A stretch of DNA of 64,000 bases, taken from assembly GCA_023935145.1 (NCBI GenBank), contig CM043699.1, positions 58,420,638 to 58,484,637 of the forward strand, written 5' to 3'. Shown piece after piece: positions 45,200 to 56,560 of this stretch. This stretch comes from Bretschneidera sinensis. Its lineage: Eukaryota; Streptophyta; Magnoliopsida; Brassicales; Akaniaceae. The translations under genes were made by a program, and so were the position numbers. Each line of letters begins with the position of its first letter. Position 1 is the stretch's first letter. The notes under the pieces are model-generated. The model saw only the letters and a list, made by a program, of their open reading frames with translations. It made no database searches and was not told where the DNA came from.

Positions 45200-46110
45200 C
45201 TTAAAATTATGCATTGATTAAATCATCAGACGGTGTATCTCAGAAGAGGAGCACTTGAGCTTATTATAACACTGCCATCAGTTTGCTTGTGGAGGACATT
45301 TTGGGGCCAAGAGAACAGCTCTTAAGGTATTGCAATCTGGTTTTTATTGGCCTAATCTATTTAAATATGCCTTCTAATTTTGCAAATTATGTGATAGATG
45401 CCAGCGGACAGGTAACATCTCTTCCCGGAATCAAATACCCCTATAAAATATTCATATAGTAGAGCTTTTTGATGTATAGAGCATTGATTTCATGGGTCTA
45501 TTTCCTAACTCCTTTGGTTATTTATATATTCTTGTGGATGTGGATTATGTGTCCAAATGGGTCAAGGCTGTCCCTTCAAAGACTAATGATCACAAAATGG
45601 TTGTAAAGTTTCTACAGGCTAATATCTTTACCCGGTTTGGGACTCCAAGAGCAATCATCAGTGATGGCAGCAGCCACTTTCTTTATCACTCTTTTGCCGC
45701 ACTACTCAGAAAATATGGAATCACTCATAAAATTGGCACTCTATATCATCCTCAAACCAGTGGCCAATTGGAGATAAGTAACCGAGAGATCAAAGGACTC
45801 TTAGAGAGGACCGTGAATCATAATCGGAAGGATTGATCCTTGCGCCTGAATAATGCTCTATGGGCATATAAGACAGCTTACAAAACTCCAATTGGCATGT
45901 CTCTATACCGCCTAGTCTTTGGGAAAGCATGCCATCTCCTAGTAGAGTTAGAACATCGAGCATATTGGGCTATAAAACAATTCAATTTTGACATGAAACA
46001 AGCGAGTGAGAAGAGGAAGCTGCATTTAAATGAGCTGGAGGAATTAAGGTATGATGCCTATGCGAACGCCAAGCTCTACAAATAGTGGACAAAAGTATGT
46101 CATGATAAAC
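45200..46110 (+). pseudogene. Integrase of element D
   Basis: The zinc-binding part (about 45270-45410) keeps H-x3-H-like residues in CHQFACGGHFGAKRT and CKLCDRCQRTG, with stops. The catalytic triad is complete: SIDFMG (Asp at 45486), ISDGSSHF (Asp at 45663) and [11 protein letters not shown] (Glu at 45771), spacing D-58-D-35-E. The tail [20 protein letters not shown] and [20 protein letters not shown] continues to 46085. Downstream residues up to about 46310 are decayed. It would insert cDNA into the genome. Confidence 0.9.
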
Positions 46111-46619
46111 AACTGGTTAGGAAAGAGTTTCATGTGGGACAAAAGTATTACTATACGACTCAAGATTAAGACTGTTCCCAGGCAAACTCAAGTCCCGATG
46201 GTATAGTCCCTATGTGGTCACCAAGGTCTTTTCTCATAGTGCTTTGGAGGTCCAAGGTTCCAACGGAAATCAGCCCTACACAGTAAGTGGACACAGAGCC
46301 AAAACCATACTTTGACATTCACTTACCTCCTAGAGATGAAGACTTGGCACTTCAATCTATCCAGTATGTAGCTGAACCAAGAGCACTTGAGCCACGAGAG
46401 GTGGGCCCTAAGTGCCCTCTTCAAAGAAAGTAGCACTGCATCATGAGACTGCTTGAGCCATTCCACCTTTGATAATCACATAGCTCAAGCATCTCTACTA
46501 AGGTTAGTGGTACTGATGCCACTAAAGTACGGTATGGTTGTATCGTTACTAGTTTTTCTCCTTGTTCGTTTCATTATTTTAGTCCTTTTATAATGTATTA
46601 TTACCAGCACTTTCTGCCT

Positions 46620-46870
46620 TGCGATCGAGTGCACTCTCGCCTTGTGCTCCATAGCGTACGAGCGTATCACACTACACACTTGCGCGTAAGTGCGATCGAG
46701 TGCACTTCACAATGTGCTCGAGGGTACTTTACAATGCACTCGAGCGCACTTCACAATGCACTCGAGTGCACTCGGGGCAGAGAGGTCACGTGATATTTAT
46801 AAACGTTTTCCCCTTATCTTCATTTACCTATGCTCAATCGCACTCCCTCTGTCTCTCTCTCACACTCGCC
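46620..46870 (+). promoter_or_regulatory. Candidate internal promoter upstream of ORF3
   Basis: A cluster of GCGATCGAGTGCAC, TGCACTCGAGCGCAC and similar motifs (46620-46775) is followed by a G-box CACGTG (46787-46792), a TATA-like TTTATAAA (46796-46803) and a CT-rich stretch (46841-46870). This copies the order seen in the LTR promoters. ORF3's conserved frame starts about 400-700 bp downstream. Promoter activity is inferred only from this layout. Confidence 0.45.
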
Positions 46871-47189
46871 GCTCACACAACAATCTCACTCCCAATCCAA
46901 CTCCTTGCCTATTACCAACCCTCCCCCATCCCAGAATTCATTAGCTTAACCTCCCTCTCATTTCTCCCTTACCCCACTAATCCCATTCACGTGCACTAGG
47001 TATACTGTTCCCAGTTTTTTTTTCCTTTTCTCTATCATTTATTATTATACACAATCACACACATTATTGCATCACATTGTACTAATTATTTGCATTTTTC
47101 GTTTAATGTGTGGTTGTATTTTGTGATTACAGGAGGTTAAGGTCGCGTTTGTGCATTTTCCATAGCTTCAAAATTTTGTCGCACAGAAG

Positions 47190-48440
47190 ATGTTCGATCA
47201 ATTGCCTAAGTGAGTGACCCGAGCGCTAGCACTTTGTGATCGAGCACCTCCATTTGTGCGATCGAGCGTATTTACACCAGATGCTACCATATAATGTCTC
47301 AGTAAGTAGCTTATGGATCCCGAGCCTCTAGCAGCTGCTCCAATTCCACCTGACCTAGTTTCGAGCAGTGTGAAATACTGTTCGAGACTACATTTAACAT
47401 AGATGAGAACTTCAAGAGCTTGGATGCCATAAGATGGACGGTCCAAGAGTTCAAGGCCCGAGGTCTTAAGTGGTTGTTTAAGCCGGTCTGTTCGATAGCG
47501 TACACTTGATTCGTGGTCAGCTTCTATGAGAACTTGACCTATGACCGTACCCGACCAGAGATTCTATCATCCTCAGTCCAGGGCAGATTCATAGAGCTAA
47601 CCACTGCTGATATCACCACTTCCTTCCACTACTGTGATGAGTCTTCTCTGGAGGACAGCCATATGGAGGAGCAGCCAGACCCGTTTCGTTTGCCTCATAT
47701 CATCGAGGATATGTGTGCGGGCCAGTATGCGGACTGGCACAACAATGTGGGGAGCCGATCGAAGTTGCCTCATCGCCTATGGCTTGTGGACTCTATTATC
47801 CAGTGTAATGTGTGCCCCTTGGGGCATAAGACTCAGAGAAGGGATCAGTTTATACAGACCCTCTACACCTTTCATCGAGGACACTGGTACTCCATATCAT
47901 CTGTCATAAGGAGTCAGATGCACAAGTTTTGGGACCATGTGCACAGCCGACAGACCTCAATGACTAATGCATGGGGGCTCCCCTTTCTATTCTTACTCAG
48001 CCACATCTTCAAGAAGAAGGGGATCAAAGGTTCCTCAGTCGACGAACCAGTCAGCGACCACCTATTCTTCGGGAGGGCCCAATAGAGCCTTAGCCAGTCC
48101 CATATGCCCCGAGGACCCCGGGTGCAGGTCCCAGCTACTGAGCCTATGGCAGATGATCCGATGGACACCGAGCACCTGGCAGTGAGCCCTACATGGGAGG
48201 AGGACCAGCCAAAAATAAGGTCCACAGAGTACCAGCACCTTCTAAAGTAGTTGTCCTCCTTCTGCTATGAGCTATCAGACATCCGTCGAGAGGGCAGAGA
48301 GGCGACCCGATTGATCCATCAGCGCATAGATAGTTTGGAGGCACAGTTTATATGACAGGAGGCGATGCTACAGGCCATCCTTGATCGACTACCTCCCACA
48401 CCCAGTACCTCTTCGACAGCACTACCTAGAGACCAGTAGT
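47190..48440 (+). pseudogene. ORF3: 'putative plant transposon protein' domain (env-position ORF)
   Basis: 47513-48085 (190 codons) is open: FYENLTYDRTRPEILSSSV, QGRFIELTTADITTSFHY, then PHRLWLVDSIIQCNVCPLGH and FWDHVHSRQTSMTNAWGLPF. This is the domain known as putative plant transposon protein (PF20167-like), found after integrase in some Athila/Tat elements. Upstream the frame extends with stops to about 47190 (SRTVHEFKARGLKWLFKPVC). Downstream, after a stop at 48083, LSSFCYELSDIRREGREATR and DSLEAQFI suggest a helical C-terminus up to about 48440. No signal peptide or membrane segment is clear. Function unknown. Confidence 0.75.
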
Positions 48441-49861
48441 GAGAGGGTATCCCGTCTGGTTGAAGACATAAAACTTAGCGCTCATGGGAGGCACCCCACA
48501 ACATATCCTTTTTATTTTTAGTATTGTCATTTATACTTAGTATTTAGTTTTATATCACTGTTTCTTATTAGTATTCCTTGTTTTCCAGTTTTATGTTTTT
48601 TTTTTCTTTTTCAAGGACATAGTGAGTATATCCAGTTCAAGTTTGGGGGCGTGCCACTCGCAATGCCAGCCATTTTGTTCTCTATCTCCCAAGTCAGATC
48701 TTTCCATGTCACTCACATATTGGGGACAATGTGTACATTAAGTTTGGGAGTATTGGGGACACATTCACACATTATGTCACAGTTTTCTTTTATATAAATG
48801 CATATTCATATTATGTTGAAAATTTTGGTTGATTTAAAACAAATATTATGATAAAACTTCATCAGTAAGCTTAAAATCTAAAACACATAGTCTAATGATA
48901 AAGTTTTAAAAGTCTTAATTACCTACCTCAAGGCATTTAGGAATTCACAAAGTTGATCTAAATCTAACACGAGCATATTAACATATAATGGTGTGAGGTA
49001 TGACATATAATCTCTATGTATATGTTTCCATGACCTAGCTGTGATCGGATAACTCGTTAGAATAACACCTTGGCATAGAAAAATAAAGAAGAATGTCATT
49101 ATGCAAAAAGCGAAACTAAAATGCTCCTAATGATCATTAAAACATTCCACTGAGTAACTGGACCTCTTGCCTCAGTAAGCAGTGAGTGTTCATGTCAAAA
49201 GTTGGGAATGATGCTTATAATGATCATTAAATAAAAAGTTTCCACTGAGTAACTGGACCTCTTGCCTCAGTAAACAGTGAGTGTTCACGTCAAAAGGTGG
49301 GGATTTTACAAGGAAGCATTAAGACCAGTTAGTTTTGAAAACTTTTTGACTCGAGTTAGTAAGTCCTTAGGGGTGTTTTTACACCTAATGCCCTAAAACC
49401 ATCTGGTTTAGGAGTCATTGGCTAAATACTCGCTACATGGGTCAATTAGAAAGCTCAATGAAACTAAACTTGGCAAAAAGCTCATGATAAAAGAAAAAAA
49501 AAGAAATAAAACTATACCACTAGTGTTCATTCTGATAGGAAATTCGATGAATGTTAAGAAACTAAAATACTATACAGTAGAGATATTTGGAAGATTCATC
49601 TTTTTGTGCTAATTCACCACACACTAAGTCAAACTTGTGATACCTTAAACCAGCCTTGTGTAAGTAATTGAAATTTAAAACTCTTATTCATTGTGAAGAT
49701 GTGTCTATATTTTAAGCCTACTCAGGAACAAATATCATGGTTTTGTGTGCAACCCAAAATTTTAACATAATATGAATGATGAATTTGTCTTTAATTTTAT
49801 TTTTTCAGTAGTTTTTGGTTCTGTATTGCTAAGGGACTAGCAATATGTAAGTTTGGGGATG
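48441..49861 (+). other. 3' noncoding internal region of element D with conserved block
   Basis: Begins with CATGGGAGGCACCCC near 48485, shared with H and C. The conserved block is 49130-49480: two ACTGAGTAACTGG...CAGTGAGTG motifs (49147-49205 and 49238-49295) and the stem-forming TTAGGGGTG...ACACCTAA at 49367-49388. A polypurine tract (49850-49861) ends it. No gene seen. Confidence 0.7.
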
Positions 49862-50456
49862 TGATAAGTGCTTAAATATTCATATTTAAGCCCCTTAATT
49901 TACATTTGTTAAGCTCATTATTTACATATTTTATTATGTTCTACTTCATTTTTGTGCTCTCTGTATTTGTTACAAGCTTATGAAGAAAAGGAAGAATTTT
50001 TTAAGCTTTAAAGGAAGGAAACTGAAGATCTGGAAAACGTTAGTGCGATCGAGCGCAACATGGCCGTGATCGAGCGCACAAGCAATTATGCGCACATATA
50101 GAAGGCTCGAGCACACCCATGCGCTCGAGCGCAGAAGCAAGCGATCGAGTGCACACGCAAAGAGAAGCAGCAGAGCCAGTTTTGGAAAGCTTTCTTCTGA
50201 ACCTATTTTTGAAATTAGAGTTTCGAGGCACTCTTAAAACCCTATATATAGGCTTTTAAAACACAGAAAATAGATCCTATCTTTTATTCTTTACTTTTTC
50301 TTGAAGTTGTAAGCTTTAGAGAGGAATTGATGACTCGTCTCCTCAGCATTCTTCGGGTTTTATTTTTTTGTTCTAGTTTAGTTATGGTTATGATGTTTAG
50401 TTTACTTAGCATGTGTAACTAACTCTTTATAGGGCTCGATTGAAGCCTTAATTATG

Positions 50457-50498
<42 letters not shown>

Positions 50499-51182
50499 TT
50501 GACTGCCTTTGCAAATAGCCATGTTATGATGCTTTAATTGATTAATGCATGTTTTATTGAATTCCTCATATGTGTGTGTCTGATCAACGTATGCATATGG
50601 TATGGATTAGTTAGTTAGATCAATTTGGATGACTGAGTCCTGGGTCTGACAATAGTAACAAAAGAAATCCACGCCGGAGTCTTGGATTAATCAACATGAG
50701 AAACCGGGAATATATACCATACCCTAGTTCTCGTGTGGTTGTCGATTTCCACAGATCTTATGCTCTTTTAAGGAACAATTCAGTATACACCATGCTGAAT
50801 CCCTTAAGAAAGAAAAGAGTTAGAGTAGATACCATGCCTAACTCATTGCTTAGGGAAATCAATAGCTTAAGGAGTAGATACCATGCCCTTAGGTTGACAA
50901 CCATTAGGTATTTATAGTAGGGCTAGAGCATTGGCACATTACTTATTTGGAAAGTATGATTAATGGTGGATATCAAAGCCCTATGTTCTCATCATTATTA
51001 ATCTAAACTTAATATTTATTTTTATCAATTTTTACATTGCGAAACTGATTCTAAAACGAAATTCACCAATCCCTGTGGAGATGATCTTGCACTTGCACAG
51101 TATGCTACTATTGACCTTGTGCACTTGCAAGTAAAACTGTACGATTATTTGCTTATTTATTTAGGTAGAGAAACACTCAACA
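49862..51182 (+). repeat. 3' LTR of element D
   Basis: Nearly the same as 39402-40692 but with a longer TA run (50461-50494). Motif cluster at 50043-50154, TATA box CCTATATATAGG at 50241-50252. Confidence 0.9.
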
Positions 51183-51490
51183 AGTGGGTTGTGTGTTCCC
51201 GAACATGATACTAGAAAAGGATTGAGCCAGAGCAGAAGGGTTATTCAACTAAGGATGAGGTACAAACATAGGGAAGGAGAAGGCTAAGTGATTTGGGATG
51301 ATGAAGGAAAAGACGGAAAAGGCTATGAGGGTTGTACGGGAGGGGGAGAAGGGTGATGTCCTCCCCTTGGTGGCAGTTGGCCACGACCAACAATAATGAA
51401 GCAAAAAGAAGGAGACTGAGGACGAAGACAGTAGGGTTTTCTATAGAGAAGTCAGAGTTTCTCTCTTTAGGGTCGGCTTATTATTCTCAT
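51183..51490 (-). mobile_element. Displaced 5' UTR of the LINE
   Basis: On the minus strand this is a pyrimidine-rich leader ending at the D insertion site. Its end flank AGTGG matches AGTAG at 39397-39401. The purine-rich plus strand (GGGAGGGGGAGAAGGG near 51335) is the complement of that leader. The exact 5' end of the LINE, near 51480-51490, is uncertain. Confidence 0.6.
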
Positions 51491-53440
51491 CGGTAAAAAA
51501 ATATAAGTTCATGTCAGCTCCATGAGTGGTGTGTGTAAGTGGAGATTCACTCCACTCATTCATAGAATTAGTTCATTTGGAGCAAATATAATTCATTCCA
51601 AAGAGGGGAACACAAGTTCTGAAGCAAACAAGAATGAATAAATACTTGATTGTGGAATGTTGTTTTGGTCATTATCAACAGATAAAAAAGATTAAATTGT
51701 GGTAAAGAATTGATGGTTTTAGATAAGTCATTTCCTTTCATCTTCAGGCCTACCGAGAATTGTGCTACTTTAAGGGTTTTCCTTCGTTTATGCTCACATT
51801 GGCACCTACCACGTCAAATAATGTATGAGGGTTCTGCAATATTTTCGTGACAATTATGTTTAAATACTTCTTAGGGTGCAACTTGTACTTAGTAAGGTTG
51901 TGTTTGGATAGTATCTGCAAAATTTTGAGAATTTTGAAAAAGTAGTTTGGAAATAAAAGGGATTGAATCCCCTGAATTTGAAAGTATTTTGCTTGAGTAA
52001 CAAACCCTATGTCATTCTCTCTACTTCACCTTCTTGAACCAGCTTCTTACTTTTCCACTTGACTATAGCGTAATAATAAAAAATCTTTTTGTTTGTTTGA
52101 AAAAAATGGCTATTTAACGGATCAAACTCGTGTCAAATGGGCAAGTTCAGGGCTAATTTACCAATTGCAATAGCATTATCTACTTTGGGGTATACATTAA
52201 AGGTGTTTTTGGTGGACAGAACAAGGAAGATGTTGTAATATGTCTTGAATTCTATTTTTCCTATGCCCTAAGGTAAAATGCCCAATTTTCGAGCAATGCG
52301 TGGGTGTATTTAGTGTTTGAGAGAAACACTAAGGCTACTTATAATCTCTGTTCTTCTCCATTGTAAAATTCAAATCATCTCTAACATGGACGTAGGTCGA
52401 TTTGACCGAACCACGATAAATTTTTGTGTCTCTTGTTTGTTTATTTTATTACTATATTTTTCTTTAAGTCATAACAAAAGAGGATATAGGCCATGTTTTA
52501 ATGCTACTTTAAGTAGCATCCAAACATCTTCATAATGAGATAAATAAATAGGAGGAAGAGATATCTCATCCTACTCTTCAAAGATGGATGACTTTATTCT
52601 GTCATCACCAGATAAAAATCCTTGCTCATCTCATCCTAAACTCTTCAAGGTTAGTGTAAGATCTACGAGTTGAAAAGCTTGCTTGATCAAAATTGGGGAC
52701 CAAATGAAGGTCTCATTTTGTTATAGGGAGGTACATCAGGTTGTAGACAAGGTTGCTATGCTTAATGTCCAAGGTCTTTTTGGTTAGAAGTGTTTATGTC
52801 AACTCCCTGAGTTTCTACAGGATGAGCTTGTCTTTGATAACTGTTTAATAGTTTTGTTAATAGGAAGCTCTCTTCAGAACTTTCTCATTGTATAACATAT
52901 TATGTAACATTCATTTTATTTAGACCTTCGTTGAACATTTCGAATTAATTTGTTAGCCATAAAAATAGAGTTCCATGCTTCATCCCCTAGAGAGTGGAGG
53001 GGGAAAAAAAAACAGATTAGTAACAGGAAGAATAGTAAAAAGAGTACCAAAAAAAAAATTTATTCCGTTTCTACAGTGAAATCATAATTAAGTAACAACT
53101 TTTTGACTGGATTTCTCCTATTTAAAGCTTTGGGTTACCACAACAATCACTATATAATCAAAAGAAACAAAGCTATTGATGAGTACGGTGTTATGCAACC
53201 TGGTGTGGGAGAAAATTCCCTTACCAATAACGCAATGACATATGTCAGTCTCTATGGTAGAAATGGTAATTTCGTAACCATGACGAGACAACCAATCACC
53301 TCCAGACACGTAGCAAGGAGCATGAGGGTAATTTCACACCATAAGACCTGATACTATTCCACCGTTTCAACTTCTGGATAAACTTGCATGGCAAATGGAT
53401 AACTCCAAAAAAATACTACTCCTATCCTAACGCTACAGTT
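51491..53440. other. Unassigned sequence between the LINE and the gypsy gag fragment
   Basis: AT-rich sequence with no transposon ends or conserved protein pattern that I recognise. The ORFs at 52317-52535 and 53103-53351 lack any recognisable motif. T-rich runs near 52440-52460 and A runs near 52998-53010 and 53049-53060 may mark small retroposed remnants. Confidence 0.4.
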
Positions 53441-53470
53441 GTTCTCCTCATCAAACTTTACTCCCACACA

Positions 53471-53480
53471 CTATAAATAA
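53471..53480 (+). promoter_or_regulatory. Candidate TATA box before the gypsy gag fragment
   Basis: CTATAAATAAGGG, about 380 bp before the gag frame, in a C-rich leader-like context (GGCACGCCCCCTCGACC near 53601). It could belong to the LTR of the truncated element. I cannot define the LTR boundaries. Confidence 0.3.
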
Positions 53481-53853
53481 GGGTCCTCATAAGCCAAAAG
53501 GTACGAACAATTCTGAAGACACAACCGCTAGTCCTTTTTGATTTCTTTTATTCTCTAGAAAAAGCCCTAAACTAACTTAGGCATCAAAGAGTCCTCCAGA
53601 GGCACGCCCCCTCGACCTCTGTGACTTTAGGTTTTAGCTTCGTTCCGTGTGTGTAGGTCCCACTCTTCGATGGTTCAGAGTTTGGCAGAAGATCAGTATC
53701 AACATATTGGCTATAAAAGGAGGGCTTTTTCTATTCTGAAGGATCAATGACTTACCTGTTATCATGCTGCCCAAAAGCACTGTCGAGACCAATTTAGTCG
53801 CCACATGAACATCTATTTGCCAACGATAAGCTAATCAACAACTCTTTGCTATT

Positions 53854-54382
53854 TTGGAGCTCATTGGCTCCGAACATGACAACGAACCATCAGACGCATG
53901 GGCTGGGCATGATCCTCACCCAGATCCGATAGATGCCAGATATCAAGGGAATTCGAGAATCTTCCCTGATTTGCACCTTACTGTCTTTCAGATTCAGGAA
54001 CAATTCCAGGAACTCACCCGGTTAGTCACTGATCTCGTCGCCAAGGTAAGGGGAAGAGCTGGTTACCCCATGTCTCCACCTCACTCACAACGAAACTCTC
54101 GCCAAAAGATATCTCTTGGGTGCCATCAATCTGTAGCAGGTCAGTCCTCCACTAGATTCTCCTCGCACGCCAAAGAAAGGTTTCAGAACTACTCTACCCA
54201 TACTAACCTAGACAAGAGATTTGAGGACATAGGCCAAAGAATAAACGAAGCCTTTAAAGAAAGGAACACCAATGTCCTTGATGACCTTAGCTCAAAAGAT
54301 CCACATTTCACTTAGGAAATCCTCGAAGCTCCTCTCCCTTGACACTTTCGGATGCCAATTATCAAGGCGTACGATGGATTTC
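53854..54382 (+). pseudogene. Gypsy gag fragment truncated by LTR E
   Basis: Open from 53854 to 54315 (153 codons): polar and proline-rich (VTDLVAKVRGRAGYPMSPPH), then KRFEDIGQRINEAFKER and SSKDPHFT. After one stop the frame goes on as EILEAPLP and RMPIIKAYDGF, the pre-core gag motif 'F..EI...PLP...R.P....YDG' of Ty3/gypsy elements that is normally followed by DP..H. The gene breaks off exactly at the LTR start at 54383. The rest of this element is not in the window. Confidence 0.7.
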
Positions 54383-54832
54383 TGATAGGTGCTTAAATAG
54401 TCATATTTAAGCCCCTTAATTTACACTTGGTAGACTCTTTATTTATACATTTTAGTAGTTTCTACTTCATTTTCATGTTTTATGTGTTTTTCACAGGACT
54501 TAGACAAAAAGATGATAATTTGGAGCTTTTAGAAGCAAAAGTCAAGATTTGTCATCCAGCAAGGTGTGCTCGAGCACACCCTATTGAGATCGAGCGCACA
54601 AGAGCATGAGGGCGCTTGAAGAAGGCTCGAGCGCACACTTGCGCTCGAGTGCATCCTCCATATGCACGAGTGCAATCACTCCAGAGGCGGCAGAGCCAGA
54701 TATGGAAAGAAGTCTTCTGACTTCAAAAAGGAATTAGGGTTTTGGGACACCAAGAGGACCCTATAAATAGTCTTGTAAAACACATAAACTACACCTTTTG
54801 TTCTAGATTCGAAGTAGCAAGCTTAGGATAGG
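54383..54832 (+). repeat. LTR fragment E (Athila, C/D subfamily)
   Basis: Begins TGATAGGTGCTTAAATA like elements C and D and includes a motif cluster (CGAGCACACC, GATCGAGCGCAC, GCTCGAGTGCA, 54565-54660) and TATA-like CCTATAAATAG at about 54760-54770. About a third of the LTR is present; element F starts at 54833, inside it. The remainder would lie beyond the F-G-H array, outside the window. Confidence 0.8.
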
Positions 54833-56060
54833 TGATAAGTCTTAAGTATTGCATATTTAAGACCTTTAACTTATATTTGTTTTGCTCTTAGTTAGTAGTA
54901 TTTCACTTTATTTTATGTCTTTTTTGTGTTTTGTGTATTTTTATAGGTTTGTGGAGAAAATGAAGCATTTCAGGAGATGTGAAGCTTCAGGAACAATAAC
55001 GATCGATCGCACTATGCTGTGATCGAGCGCATGGTCAACAATCCCACATAGAAATATTTGCAGTACAGTGCACCTACAATCGAGCGCACCAGACACGCGA
55101 TCGAGCGCACATGCGATCGTGCGCACAAGACATACGATCGATCGCACTTGCGATCGATCGCATCATTCTGCGATCGAGCGCACTCGGGCAGTATCCCACA
55201 TCGAATCTGAAACCCATGCTACTCCCGGATTCCCCCTATATAAACACCATCTGACCTCATCATCCAGTGTACAATTCCTGGACCACTTTGGTGTTAACCG
55301 GTGGACGTCTGCTAGCATTCTGGTGGATCCCGAAGGCTTTGCTACCACGAGGGGAAGCGCCGCCCATCAGTGAGTGGAATTTCTCCCATGTAAAGTTATT
55401 TATTTCTTTTTATTTAGTTTTTTTTAGTTTAATGTTTAGCACTTTTATTATGAATTGTAGTTTCATAGTTATGAGTGGCTAGAATCTTTAGCTAAGGTTG
55501 AAGACGAAGCCTCGCCGTTGTTTGGCATAGTAGTTCAGATTTGCTTGTACAAATCTGAAATTTTTTTAGTATAAATGTTCTGTCAATTATTTGAGTTAAT
55601 CTTGTGATTGATTGAGTTTAAATTGTTCTGTTGGATATTCCTTGTGTTTCATCTGATGGATACATCGAATTGTTTTCGATTAAATTGGATTTCCTTTGTG
55701 ATTTGTTAAGAGCGGATACATTGGATGCTTTTGGTTTAATTGGGATATTCTTTGTTTTTTGTCTTATAGTTGGATTCACGGAATGTTTTGATAGGCTATT
55801 TTTTTAGGACATATATGCTTAACTTTGGTGGGATGGATTCGGAAACCTTAGTGTCTTTATTATTAGTTTTAAATCAATTCAGTTTAGTTTTAATTTGTTT
55901 TCCAAAAATACAACTCAAAATTCGGAACTAGGTTACGATAAGGTTAGTTAAGATAAAATACATTTTCACAACGCAATTCCTTGTGGATTCGACCTCACAC
56001 TTGCACAACACTATATTGCAAACGACTTGTGCGCTTGTGAGTAATTTAAAACTCACAACA
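54833..56060 (+). repeat. 5' LTR of element F
   Basis: 1228 bp. Eight GCGATCGAKCGCAC-like motifs at 55001-55188, then TATA CCTATATAAA at 55235-55244. Ends CTCACAACA. Confidence 0.9.
55001..55244 (+). promoter_or_regulatory. LTR promoter of element F: dense motif cluster plus TATA
   Basis: Eight copies of the CGATCGAKCGCA motif within 190 bp, some palindromic (GATCGATCGC), are followed 47 bp later by the TATA box. This is the clearest example in the window of the cluster-TATA arrangement. Confidence 0.6.
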
Positions 56061-56184
56061 AGTTTTTGGCGCCGTTGCCCGGGGAATTGTTTGGTTTGTG
56101 AAAATTTTTGGTCTGAATTGATTTTATTTTTCTACTAGTTAGTTATCAATTTTTTTTATAAAAAAATACTAATATTTATAATGA

Positions 56185-56560
56185 TCATCATCAGTAAACT
56201 TTCCACTGAGTAACTGGACCTCTTGCCTCAGTAAGCAGTGAGTGTTCACGTCAAAAGGTGAAAATTTTATTCATAATGATCATTGCGAAACCTTCCGCTG
56301 AGTAACTGGACCTCTTGCCTTAGGAAGCAGTGAGTGTTCACGTCAAAATGTGGAAATTTTGCTTGGTAGTATTAAGGCCAGTTTAATTTCGTAGCCTTTT
56401 TGACTCGAGTTAGTAAGTCCTTAGGGGTGCCTTTACACCTAATGCCCTAAAACCATCTGGTTTGGGAGTCATTGACTAAATACTCGTTACATGGGTCAAT
56501 TAGAAAGCTTAAGAGAACTAAACATAGCGGAGCCTTATATAAAAAAAAAAAAACTATGCC
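56185..56560 (+). other. Conserved 3' block of element F
   Basis: Doubled CACTGAGTAACTGGACCTC...CAGTGAGTGTTCACGTC motif (56205-56260, 56293-56350) and the stem TTAGGGGTG...TTTACACCTAA (56421-56442), as in C, D, G and H. Retained although all coding DNA is lost. Confidence 0.75.

Larger units (their letters stand above)
39402..51182 (+). mobile_element. Element D: near-full-length Athila-type LTR retrotransposon with ORF3
   Basis: LTRs 39402-40692 and 49862-51182 (1291 and 1321 bp, TGATAAGTG...CTCAACA) flank 9.2 kb of internal sequence. The target duplication is AGTAG/AGTGG. Order: PBS, gag, protease, RT, RNase H, integrase, a spacer with a promoter-like module, ORF3 and the conserved 3' noncoding block, then the polypurine tract AGTTTGGGGATG (49850-49861). 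All domains are recognisable, but each frame has one or more stops, most explained by single transitions. It sits inside the minus-strand LINE. Confidence 0.9.
33679..51490 (-). mobile_element. LINE (L1-type) on the minus strand, split by element D
   Basis: The parts are 33679-39401 and 51183 to about 51490. From 5' to 3' on the minus strand: 5' UTR (51490-51183), ORF1 with DUF4283-like and CCHC domains, an endonuclease, reverse transcriptase, zf-RVT, RNase H, a 3' UTR with stem-loop, and poly(A) seen as T-rich sequence at 33679-33702. Element D interrupts it at the 5' UTR/ORF1 start with target duplication AGTAG/AGTGG. The coding frames have several stops. I could not find the LINE's own target duplication. 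Confidence 0.85.

Noticed and set aside
47190..48440. ORF3 as a true envelope glycoprotein
   Set aside because: It is in the env position but I see no signal peptide, glycoprotein-like transmembrane anchor or cysteine pattern; it fits the plant transposon protein domain of unknown function.
53103..53351. 82-residue ORF as a possible host gene
   Set aside because: No recognisable motif, equal-length ORF on the opposite strand, and no neighbouring exons that fit.
55001..55188. GCGATCGC palindromes like the HIP1 repeat of cyanobacteria, suggesting contamination
   Set aside because: They occur only inside LTRs and leaders of plant Athila elements with tRNA-Asp PBS and plant TATA boxes; the resemblance is coincidental.
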